Below are positions 14,611 through 20,927 of a DNA stretch of 20,927 bases, piece by piece. Source of the DNA: an uncultured Verrucomicrobiota bacterium (GTDB taxonomy: Bacteria > Verrucomicrobiota > Verrucomicrobiia > Chthoniobacterales > SZAS-18); NCBI GenBank assembly GCA_937871685.1, contig CALMOL010000484.1, positions 1 to 20,927 on the forward strand, in the 5' to 3' direction. Under the pieces are notes generated by a model. The model saw nothing but the letters and a program-made list of their open reading frames with translations. It searched no databases and was not told where the DNA came from. Numbering within the stretch: the first letter of the stretch is position 1; each line of letters begins with the position of its first letter. Both the position numbers and the translations under genes were made by a program.

Positions 14611-15924
14611 TCATCGGTCGAGCAGCGAGATGGTCACCTCCGCCTCGCTCGTCACCTGGCCGCCGACCTCGCAACGGCACAGGCTCTTGGCGAGGTTGCG
14701 GCGCGCCTTGGTCATCTCGACGTGGATGAGCAGCGTGTCGCCGGGCAGCACGGGCTTGCGGAACTTCACGCCGTCGGCGCTCATGAAGAAGCCGATCTTG
14801 CCGGCGTTGTCGGCTTGGCGCAGCAGCAGGAGCGAGGAAGCTTGCGCCATCGCCTCGACCTGGAGCACGCCGGGCATCACGGGGTAATTCGGGAAATGGC
14901 CGGGGAAGAACGGCTCGTTCACCGACACGTTCTTCAGCGCCGTCAGCTTGTTCTCGCCCTCGAAGCGGATCACGCGGTCCAGCAGCAGGAATGGATAGCG
15001 GTGCGGCAGCAGGCGCATGATCTCGTTGATGTCGAGCACGGCCTCGCCGGTGGGGATCGTGAAGGGCGCGGGGATCTGCGCGAGCATGGAGGCGTGGCGC
15101 TTGGCGAGCGCGCGCGTCAGCTCGGCGTTGGGGCCATGGCCGGGCTTCACGGCGATGACGTGGCCGCGGATGCGCCGGCCGAAGAGGGCGAGGTCGCCCA
15201 CGAGATCGAGGATCTTGTGGCGCGCGAACTCGTCCGAGTAGCGCAGCGGCCCGGTGCTCACCGTGGAGCCGTCGTCCTGGATGACCACGGCGTTGTCGAG
15301 CGAGCCGCCTTTGATGAGGCCTTTCGCGATGAGCGGCTGGATGTCGCGCAGGAAAGTGAAGGTGCGCGCCGGGGCGATCTCCTTGGCGTAGATCTCAGGC
15401 GTGATCTCCGTGGAATGAAACTGGGTCGCCAGCCCATCGGGGCCGACCTGCGTGACGGAGACGCGGAACTTGGCGTCGGGCACCACCGTGAGGAGCGCTC
15501 CACTTTTGGTCTCGACGTGGATCGCTTCGCGCACATCGAACACGGCCCGCGGCGCGTCCTGCGGAGCGAGACCGCACTGGCGCACGAGCTCGACGTAGGG
15601 CAGCGCGGAGCCGTCGCCGATGGGCGGCTCGTTGGCATCCATCTCGATGAAGGCGTTGTCCACGCCGAGGCCGGCGAGGGCGGAGAGGACGTGCTCGACG
15701 GTCTGCACCTTGACGCTGCCCTCCCCGAGCGTGGTGGCGCGCTCCACGGTCTTCACGTTGGCGATGCACGCGGCGACGGTGGGCTCGTCGGGCAGGTCCA
15801 CGCGCCGGAAGACGAAGCCGGTGCCCGGCGGCGCCGGCCGCAGCGTGAGCAGCGCGCGCTCGCCCGTGTGGAGCGAAGGGCCGGCGAGAGAGGCGCTTTT
15901 GGCGAGGGTGTGCTGCTGGCTCAA
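14611..15924 (-). CDS. lpxC-fabZ: Bifunctional LpxC-FabZ: UDP-acyl-GlcNAc deacetylase / 3-hydroxyacyl-ACP dehydratase
   Basis: This 437-residue fusion joins two enzymes that compete for 3-hydroxyacyl-ACP flux. Residues 1 to about 288 are LpxC, the zinc deacetylase committing step of lipid A: zinc ligands His78 (VEHVLSALAG), His236 and Asp240 (ARHKILDLVGD), plus catalytic His263 (PGHGPNAE) and Glu77. Residues about 295-437 are FabZ, with LPHRYPFLLLDRV, His343 in FFPGHFPNYPVMPGVLQ and Glu357 in VEAMAQ. Such fusions are known in Bacteroidetes and some other phyla. The start codon is TTG at 15924: the next residues SQQHTLAKSASLAGPSLHTGE align with the normal LpxC N-terminus, and upstream codons run into a repeat. 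A rare start may limit synthesis of this dose-sensitive enzyme. Confidence 0.97.
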   Translation of the reverse strand: MSQQHTLAKSASLAGPSLHTGERALLTLRPAPPGTGFVFRRVDLPDEPTVAACIANVKTVERATTLGEGSVKVQTVEHVLSALAGLGVDNAFIEMDANEPPIGDGSALPYVELVRQCGLAPQDAPRAVFDVREAIHVETKSGALLTVVPDAKFRVSVTQVGPDGLATQFHSTEITPEIYAKEIAPARTFTFLRDIQPLIAKGLIKGGSLDNAVVIQDDGSTVSTGPLRYSDEFARHKILDLVGDLALFGRRIRGHVIAVKPGHGPNAELTRALAKRHASMLAQIPAPFTIPTGEAVLDINEIMRLLPHRYPFLLLDRVIRFEGENKLTALKNVSVNEPFFPGHFPNYPVMPGVLQVEAMAQASSLLLLRQADNAGKIGFFMSADGVKFRKPVLPGDTLLIHVEMTKARRNLAKSLCRCEVGGQVTSEAEVTISLLDR

Positions 15925-15933
15925 GGCGGGGGA

Positions 15934-16038
15934 GGTTGAGAGTTGAAAGTTGAAGGTTGAGAGAGAAGCCGCCTCTCAAGCGCAGGCCGCGGCAAACAAG
16001 GCGCGTCGCTCTCAACTCTCAACCCTCAACTCTCAACC
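15934..16038. repeat. GTTGAG heptamer inverted repeat between CNBD gene and lpxC-fabZ (element E)
   Basis: The left arm is four heptamers, GGTTGAG, AGTTGAA, AGTTGAA, GGTTGAG (15934-15961). The right arm, as reverse complement, is four heptamers, GGTTGAG, AGTTGAG, GGTTGAG, AGTTGAG (16011-16038). The loop is 49 bases. The outermost right unit overlaps the 3' end of the CNBD gene and supplies its TGA stop codon. The left arm begins 10 bases upstream of the lpxC TTG start, where a ribosome would have to bind, so folding could affect lpxC translation. Confidence 0.88.
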
Positions 16039-16503
16039 TTTTGCGCCCCCGCCCGCCAAAAGGGAATCGATGTATCGCGCGTTGCCGGCGCGCATCCGCG
16101 ACACCAGCACCTTGGCGATGGCGTAGAGCATCTTGAAGGCCGCATTGGGATACACGCCGGCCAAGGCACGCAGCACGGACTGCGGCACCTTGAGCAGCAT
16201 GCACTCGGTGGTGGCCGTGACGGTGGCCGAGCGCGGGCCCTCGTCCACGAGGGCCAGCTCGCCAAAGAAATCGCCGGGCTTCAGCGTCGCGAGCTGCACC
16301 TCGCGCTCGCCGCGCCGGTGCGTGACCTCGGCCTCGCCGCGAACGAGAATATACATGGCGTCGCCGGACTCGTCCTGCCGCACGATGGTCGCGCCAGGGG
16401 CGAAGACGAGCGGATCGGCCAGCTCGATGAGGGTTTGGTTTTCCTGCTGGTTGAACTCCCCGAAGATGGTGAGCTTGGCGAGCTGGTCGGGCGTGGCGTG
16501 CAT
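16033..16503 (-). CDS. Single-domain cyclic nucleotide-binding (Crp-like) protein
   Basis: This 156-residue protein is a lone cyclic nucleotide-binding domain without the helix-turn-helix of true CRP/FNR regulators. The beta-roll spans about residues 13-105 (FAPGATIVRQDESGDAMYILVRGEAEV). The phosphate-binding cassette GDFFGELALVDEGPRSATV carries both key residues, Glu82 and Arg91, so cAMP or cGMP binding is expected. The C-terminal helix (about 108-150) could mediate dimerisation or partner binding. It probably works as an adaptor rather than a DNA-binding factor. It is the first gene of the minus-strand lpx cluster. Its last two codons before the stop, AAA GGT, and the stop TGA run into element E, so the C-terminus may have been reset by repeat insertion. 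Confidence 0.92.
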   Translation of the reverse strand: MHATPDQLAKLTIFGEFNQQENQTLIELADPLVFAPGATIVRQDESGDAMYILVRGEAEVTHRRGEREVQLATLKPGDFFGELALVDEGPRSATVTATTECMLLKVPQSVLRALAGVYPNAAFKMLYAIAKVLVSRMRAGNARYIDSLLAGGGAKG

Positions 16504-16595
16504 GGCGGGGGAAGGAATAAGGCCGAACCCCCCGCTGCAAAAGGAAGAAGCGTCGCGCTGGCGGACGACGCGCGCCGGGCGATGGTCATCTCCTC

Positions 16596-17510
16596 ATGCT
16601 GCTGCGCAATGCCCGCGACATCGAGTTCCATGCTCTGCGCGCCTGGGAATCGCACCGCGCGGGCCAAGCACCGGAGCCTTGGTGCGGCGTGCATGCCGCC
16701 TGGCCCCGGCCAGCGGCGGCGGCAGCGCGCCGGCTCGCCGGGCAGGCAAACTGGGCGCGGGGCCAAGACCTGCTGTGGATCGTGCCGGGCACCACGCTGA
16801 CGCAGGTCGAGGCCGCGCTCGCGGCAGCGGCGGCACATTTCGAAGGCCTCGCGCCCGCCTGGACGGTTCACCGGCTCGCGCTCGAAGGCGGAAAGGTGGC
16901 GACCGTGACTCGGATTGAGACGGGCCGCGCACCGTTCGTGGTTCGGGCGTCCGGCGGGCGACTCGAGACACCATGGCTGGAGCCGGGGGAGGCGAAGCCT
17001 CGCTCGGCCATGCGTCTTGACTTGGTGCGCCTGTTTACTCCGCGCGCTGAGCTTCCACAGGTAGAGGTCTTGGAGGCGTCCTTGTCGTTCTACCACAACA
17101 CGCAGCCGCGCGTGCGCACCACATTCCGCTGGTCGGCCGACGCGGCTCTTTATCTGATTCCACGCGAGGCATCTCGACTCGTTGTTCCCCTGCACCGCTT
17201 CCGCGTGGCGGTAGAGCTGCCCGCCGCCGGTTTCATGGGGCGTGCGACGGAAGTAAACGTCACGGCAGACCGGCAATCGCCCGCCGTGCGCGTGACCGAA
17301 AGCGCGGTGCTAGTGGAAGGAATCGGCCGCTTGTTCCTCTTCACCACTGGCACGACAGAGCGCGCGGATCTGGATTTAGCCAATACGCCAGCGCGGCTGC
17401 TGGCCGAGTTCACGCCGGCCGGAGCGGACTTCGCCGTCACCACGACAGCTGAGCTAAGGCCAGAGAAACCCGAGGAGGGCGGCACCCAAGCCGCCCGTTG
17501 GAAAGGTTGA
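16596..17510 (+). CDS. Hypothetical protein, divergent from the CNBD gene
   Basis: This 304-residue protein is not recognised. There is no signal peptide or membrane segment. The N-terminal half (to about residue 135) is Ala/Arg-rich and probably alpha/beta (DLLWIVPGTTLTQVEAALAA). The C-terminal half is beta-rich (VEVLEASLSFYHNTQPRVRTTFRW, written here in part; RLVVPLHRFRVAVELPAAGFMG). It may be a two-domain soluble protein. The start ATG at 16596 is 92 bases from the divergent CNBD start, so the two may share a regulatory region. The C-terminus (EEGGTQAARWKG) is encoded by a GGGCGGC/GCCGCCC hairpin followed by AAAGGTTGAG, suggesting the end of the gene was formed by repeat sequence. Confidence 0.7.
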   Translation: MLLRNARDIEFHALRAWESHRAGQAPEPWCGVHAAWPRPAAAAARRLAGQANWARGQDLLWIVPGTTLTQVEAALAAAAAHFEGLAPAWTVHRLALEGGKVATVTRIETGRAPFVVRASGGRLETPWLEPGEAKPRSAMRLDLVRLFTPRAELPQVEVLEASLSFYHNTQPRVRTTFRWSADAALYLIPREASRLVVPLHRFRVAVELPAAGFMGRATEVNVTADRQSPAVRVTESAVLVEGIGRLFLFTTGTTERADLDLANTPARLLAEFTPAGADFAVTTTAELRPEKPEEGGTQAARWKG

Positions 17511-17520
17511 GATTACCTTT
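17477..17520. repeat. Two adjacent hairpins spanning the stop codon of the hypothetical gene
   Basis: GGGCGGC (17477-17483) and GCCGCCC (17490-17496) form a perfect 7-bp stem with an ACCCAA loop, inside the coding sequence. Next, AAAGGT and ACCTTT form a 6-bp stem around TGAGATT, with the TGA stop in the loop. A GGTTGAG unit identical to the element D/E heptamer is included (17505-17511). The pair could act as a weak terminator. It may equally be the remains of the repeat family seen in the lpx cluster. Confidence 0.5.
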
Positions 17521-17926
17521 GACTCAATGGCCGAAGAGGATGGCCGTCAGCGCCAACAACGAAAGCGTGCGGCGGCTAGTGGCCGATTGCGTGGCCTTCT
17601 TGATGATGCGGCGCGAAGAGCGGCGGGAGGGCTGAGAATTCATGGCGGGGTCTGGGATGGTGAAGGGTTTCGTCTGGTGTGCCGGCGGGGCCGGCATGGC
17701 TCCTCTGTTTGCAGGACACGTGCCCTGCCCTGCGTGAAGCCGATTCCAGAGGCGGAGGCTTGCCTACGAAGTCGGCCGCCCCCGATTGAGCTCGCGTTTT
17801 GCAACCTGCTCAGCCGCCAGGATGACAAATTGCAATCCGTCGATTTCCTCCTCGACGCACGATGCACCCAGAACGCCGGATGGTTCCCTGTAGCGACAGT
17901 CGCTCAGCAGAACCTCCGGCCGTCTT
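17511..17926. other. 416-bp gap before the EamA transporter gene
   Basis: No gene with family resemblance is seen. Open frames crossing this stretch on both strands have biased, low-complexity Arg/Pro/Ser translations that look like chance in GC-rich DNA. The single candidate is a 39-codon minus-strand frame at 17524-17643. Composition after about 17760 is less GC-rich and includes a run of ordinary-looking sequence without repeats. The stretch may be remnant DNA of a lost gene. Confidence 0.45.
17524..17643 (-). CDS. Possible 39-residue small protein with a hydrophobic C-terminus
   Basis: An ATG at 17643 opens a 39-residue frame that begins MNSQPSRRSSRRIIKKATQ and ends TLSLLALTAILFGH, with a basic, polar first part and a hydrophobic C-terminal stretch. 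This layout could be a small membrane-associated peptide or a leader peptide. There is no Shine-Dalgarno sequence and no recognised relative, and it stands alone in the gap. Chance occurrence is quite possible. Confidence 0.2.
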   Translation of the reverse strand: MNSQPSRRSSRRIIKKATQSATSRRTLSLLALTAILFGH

Positions 17927-18793
17927 TTACCCGCCAGCAATCAGCGCGAGGCCGGCCAGCATCATCGCCGAGGCGCCCAAACGGCGAGCCGTGTCGCCCT
18001 CGGCCAGCAGGCGCGAGCCAAAGGCCACGCCGAGCAAGATCGAAATCTCTCGCGCCGGAGCCACGGCGCTCACCGGGGTAAACGCCAGCGCGCTCAGGAT
18101 CAGGATGAAAGACAGCGCGCGAAAAAAGGCGATGCCCGTGATTTCCCACCGGTGCGCTCGCCAAGAAGCTTGCCATTCCGCCCGGCCGCGAACTCCGGCG
18201 GGCAGCAGAACCACCGTGGTGACGATGGCGGAGGCATAATCATGCAGCAGCGGCGGCAGGCCGATCACGGCCATGGCGTGCTTGTCCCAAAGGGTGTAGG
18301 CGGCGATGCACGCGCCCGTTGCCAAGCCCCAGCGCCGACCGCGGGCCACGCGGGCAGGATCAGCGCGGAGCGCAGCGCCGCCGAGCGAGATCACGCCCAC
18401 GCTGGCCAGCACGAGGGCGATGCCTGCCCAGGCCAGGGGAGAGGGCCGTTCGCCGAAGAAAAGCACCGCGCCGGCCACCGAGAACATCGGCCCGCTGCCC
18501 CGCGCCACCGGATACACCAGCGAAAGGTCCGCCTCGCGGTAGCCGCGCTGGAGCACAAGGTAGTAAACGACGTGAATCAAGCCGGTGCCGAGGAAGAAGA
18601 TCCAGCCCAGAAGGCTGATCTCCGGCCGCTTCCAAACGCACCATGCGACTACAACCGGCAGGTAAATCACCGCCGCGAGGGCCGCGGTCAGCCACGCAAG
18701 CGGCGCGCCGCCGGCCACGCGCTTCTGGAGCAGATTCCAGTAGGCGTGAATAAACGCCGCGCTCAGGACGAGGGCGAGCGCGGCGGAAGACAT
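17927..18793 (-). CDS. EamA/DMT-family membrane transporter
   Basis: This 288-residue integral membrane protein has about ten hydrophobic helices in two similar halves, the EamA (drug/metabolite transporter) plan. It starts SAALALVLSAAFIHAYWNLL, the usual first helix with a small-residue/Asn motif, and the first half ends with the conserved segment containing PVARGSGPMFSVAGAVLFFGERPS. The second half has the matching SALAFTPVSAVAPAREISIL and a closing GASAMMLAGLALIAGG helix. Substrate cannot be told; relatives export amino acids or metabolites. The gene begins 42 bases after the dxs stop codon on the same strand, so it may be co-transcribed with dxs. Confidence 0.9.
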   Translation of the reverse strand: MSSAALALVLSAAFIHAYWNLLQKRVAGGAPLAWLTAALAAVIYLPVVVAWCVWKRPEISLLGWIFFLGTGLIHVVYYLVLQRGYREADLSLVYPVARGSGPMFSVAGAVLFFGERPSPLAWAGIALVLASVGVISLGGAALRADPARVARGRRWGLATGACIAAYTLWDKHAMAVIGLPPLLHDYASAIVTTVVLLPAGVRGRAEWQASWRAHRWEITGIAFFRALSFILILSALAFTPVSAVAPAREISILLGVAFGSRLLAEGDTARRLGASAMMLAGLALIAGG

Positions 18794-18835
18794 GGAAGCA
18801 GCGCTCCTGCGCCGCCAGAAGCACCGCAGGTGTGC

Positions 18836-20863
18836 TTACGCCGCCACCGGCTGCGGGACGACGCCACGCGAGGCCGACGAGGATTTCCGCACGACGAGCG
18901 CGGCCTTCACCTTCGCGGCGAGCGCCTCGGCGGTGATGCCGTGCTTCTTGCGCAGGATGTTCACCGCGCCGTGCTCGACGAACTCGTCTGGCCAACCCAC
19001 GCGCACCACCGCGGTGGGGATGCCGGCGGTGTTCAGGTGCTCCATGACAGCAGCGCCGTATCCGTTGTGCAGGACATGGTCCTCGGCGGTGCCGATCACG
19101 TCCACCGAGCGCGCAAAGAACTCCAGCGTTGCCGCGTCCATTGGCTTGATCCAGCGCGGATTGATGACCGCGGTGGAGATGCCATCGGCCTCGAGCAGGG
19201 CGGCCGCCTTCACCGCGAGGTCGTGCATGTTGCCCAGGCCGAAGAGCGCGGCCTGCGTGCCGTGCTTGGTGACCTCGGACTTGCCGACAGGGAGGATCTG
19301 TGGCGTTTCCTTCGGCTTTGCGCCGGTGCCCGCGCCGCGCGGATAGCGGATGGCGATGGGGCCCTCGCTGTGGTGGACCATCGTCCAGAGCATGTCCACG
19401 AACTCGTCCTCATCCTTGGCCTGCATGAAGGTGATGCCGGGCACATGGCGGAGGTAGCCAATGTCGAAGAGGCCGTGGTGCGTGGGGCCGTCGTCACCCG
19501 AGAGGCCGGCGCGGTCCATGCACAGGCAGACGTTCAGGTTCTGAAGCGCGACGTCATGAATGAGCATGTCGTAAGCGCGCTGCATGAACGTCGAGTAGAT
19601 CGCGAGGAAGGGCTTCATCCCCTGCACGGCCATGCCGCAGGCGAAGAGCGCGGCGTGCTCCTCGGCGATGCCGACGTCGAACATCTTCGTGGGATGCTCC
19701 TTGCCGAAATGGACGAGGCCGGTGCCGGTGGGCATCGCGCCGGTGATGGCCACGATGCGCTGGTTGTCGCGGGCAAACTTGGCCAGCGACTTGCCGAAGT
19801 ATTCCGAGTAGGTCGGCTGGTCGGCCGGAGCCGTCACACCCGTCTCGATGTGGTATTTGCCCAGGCCGTGGAACTTGTCCGGCTGCTTGAGCGCCGGCTC
19901 GAAGCCGCGGCCCTTCTGCGTGAGGATGTGGAGGATGACCGGCTCGTCCTGCGTCTTGAGGAACTCCAGCGTCTTGATGAGCGCGGGCAGGTCGTGGCCG
20001 TCCATCGGGCCGTAGTAGCGGATGCCCAGATCCTCGAAGAGCACGCTCGGGACGACCACGTTCTTCAGGCCCTCCTCGACGCGATGGGCAAGCTTGAGCG
20101 CGCGGTCGCCGCCGATCCACTTGATGAACTGCGCGGCGCGCTCATGGAGGCCCTGGTAGGCGCCGGAGGTGGTGATCTTGTTCAGATACGACGCGATGGC
20201 GCCGACGTTCTTGGCGATCGACCACTCGTTGTCGTTCAGGATCGTGATGAACTTCCTGGTCGAGGACGCGACGTTGTTCAGCGCCTCGTAGGAAACTCCG
20301 CAGGTCAGCGCGGCGTCGCCGGCCACCACCACCACGGACTCGTCGGTGCCCTTGAGGTCGCGCGCGACGGCCATGCCCAGGCCGGCGGACAGGGCGGTGC
20401 CGGCGTGGCCCGCGCCGTAGCAGTCGTGCTCGCTCTCGGTGCGCAGCAGGAAGCCGTTCAAGCCCTCGTATTGGCGCATGGTGTTCATGCGGTCACGCCG
20501 GCCGGTCAGCAGCTTGTGGCCGTAAACCTGGTGCGACACGTCCCAGAGCATCCGATCCTTGGGCGAATCAAAGACGCGATGGAGCGCGATGGTCAGCTCG
20601 ACCACGCCAAGGTTCGGACCGAGGTGGCCGCCGACCGAGGTAGGATTGGACTCCGACATCGCGTAGATGAGCGCGTCGCGCATGTCCTGCGCAAGCTGCG
20701 GCAGCTCCTCCGGCGCGAGCGCCTTCACGTCGGCCGGGCCGTTCACCTTGGAAAGAACGGGGCAAGCCGGCGCGGGCACCGCCACGGGGGCGGCAGGCGT
20801 GGGATCGGAGGAGGCGTCCTTCGCCGCGGCGGCGAGGACGGTTTCAGAAGAGGGAGACTTCAT
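18836..20863 (-). CDS. dxs: 1-deoxy-D-xylulose-5-phosphate synthase (DXS)
   Basis: DXS condenses pyruvate and glyceraldehyde-3-phosphate with thiamine diphosphate, the first step of the MEP isoprenoid pathway. At 675 residues it is longer than the usual ~620 because of an Ala/Pro-rich N-terminal extension of about 36 residues before VLSKVNGPADVKALAPEEL. Key parts are GGHLGPNLGVVELTIALH (His80), WDVSHQVYGHKLLTGR, YYGPMDGHD (His290), the catalytic Glu401 in GIAEEHAALFACGMA, and DRAGLSGDDGPTHHGLFDI. Two motifs deviate from the common form: GHAGTALSAGLGMA where most have GHSSTS-type, and AGDAALTCGVSYEALNN where most have GDGALTGG. The ThDP ligand Asp183 and the LNDN motif are kept. I recall similar variants in PVC bacteria. 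Start ATG at 20863. Confidence 0.96.
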   Translation of the reverse strand: MKSPSSETVLAAAAKDASSDPTPAAPVAVPAPACPVLSKVNGPADVKALAPEELPQLAQDMRDALIYAMSESNPTSVGGHLGPNLGVVELTIALHRVFDSPKDRMLWDVSHQVYGHKLLTGRRDRMNTMRQYEGLNGFLLRTESEHDCYGAGHAGTALSAGLGMAVARDLKGTDESVVVVAGDAALTCGVSYEALNNVASSTRKFITILNDNEWSIAKNVGAIASYLNKITTSGAYQGLHERAAQFIKWIGGDRALKLAHRVEEGLKNVVVPSVLFEDLGIRYYGPMDGHDLPALIKTLEFLKTQDEPVILHILTQKGRGFEPALKQPDKFHGLGKYHIETGVTAPADQPTYSEYFGKSLAKFARDNQRIVAITGAMPTGTGLVHFGKEHPTKMFDVGIAEEHAALFACGMAVQGMKPFLAIYSTFMQRAYDMLIHDVALQNLNVCLCMDRAGLSGDDGPTHHGLFDIGYLRHVPGITFMQAKDEDEFVDMLWTMVHHSEGPIAIRYPRGAGTGAKPKETPQILPVGKSEVTKHGTQAALFGLGNMHDLAVKAAALLEADGISTAVINPRWIKPMDAATLEFFARSVDVIGTAEDHVLHNGYGAAVMEHLNTAGIPTAVVRVGWPDEFVEHGAVNILRKKHGITAEALAAKVKAALVVRKSSSASRGVVPQPVAA

Positions 20864-20927
20864 CAGGCGGAGCGGAAGGACGGGCAGGTTCGGTGGAGCG
20901 GAGAGCCGGGCGGGTGCGCCCGCGGGG

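Noticed and set aside
14524..15939. Plus-strand open frame opposite lpxC-fabZ
   Set aside because: It is antisense to the fusion gene and starts and ends within repeat arms. Its translation is His/Glu/Arg-rich without motifs.
14508..16038. Tandem heptamers considered as a CRISPR array
   Set aside because: The units are 7 bases with no spacers, the arms are inverted relative to each other, and no cas gene is present.
17527..18081. Plus-strand open frame of 184 residues in the gap before the transporter
   Set aside because: It has an Arg/Pro/Ser-rich translation without a fold signature, and its second half is antisense to the EamA gene.

Overview
The window is GC-rich, gene-dense chromosomal DNA from a Gram-negative bacterium, most likely a member of Verrucomicrobiota or a close PVC relative (inference). 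The grounds are an lpxC-fabZ fusion next to lpxA, a DXS with variant motifs that I associate from memory with PVC bacteria, a NamZ/DUF1343 protein, and intergenic palindromes of types I recall from verrucomicrobial genomes. No rRNA, tRNA, CRISPR array, transposase or phage gene was found.

Layout. 2-1807: an open frame with a short polynucleotide phosphorylase (PNPase) segment joined in frame to a FlgO/TolB-like plus TPR protein, followed by a coupled orphan gene (1804-2469). 2528-4801: an exported NamZ-type N-acetylmuramidase, a 157-bp inverted repeat, and a SufR-type winged-helix regulator lacking the cluster-binding cysteines. 4871-7284: an M3 oligoendopeptidase and a PIN-domain toxin-antitoxin pair. 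7295-10175, minus strand: a CHASE2 adenylate cyclase and a SYLF-domain secreted protein. 10599-10784: half of an RRM RNA-binding protein with a good intrinsic terminator. 10875-12336: a small secreted protein divergent from thyA. 12506-16503, minus strand: a cyclic-nucleotide-binding protein, lpxC-fabZ, lpxA and glpX. 16596-17510: an unrecognised protein. 17927-20863, minus strand: dxs followed by an EamA-type transporter.

How the genes relate. Most are housekeeping: lipid A and fatty acid synthesis (lpxC-fabZ, lpxA), gluconeogenesis (glpX), dTMP synthesis (thyA), isoprenoids (dxs) and peptidoglycan recycling (namZ). The CHASE2 cyclase retains the residues expected of an active adenylate cyclase. 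The small CNBD protein retains the phosphate-binding Glu and Arg, so source and receptor of cAMP may both be encoded here (inference).

The most unusual structure is non-coding. Five long inverted repeats occupy gaps at 3741-3897, 12347-12495, 13586-13682, 14508-14604 and 15934-16038. Three have arms built from tandem heptamers and one from 8-9-mers. They fill every gap from thyA to the CNBD gene, and in one case the repeat supplies a gene's stop codon. The other main oddities are the PNPase/TPR chimera and the half RRM. Each of those two could be real rearrangement or an assembly artefact, and the sequence alone cannot decide.
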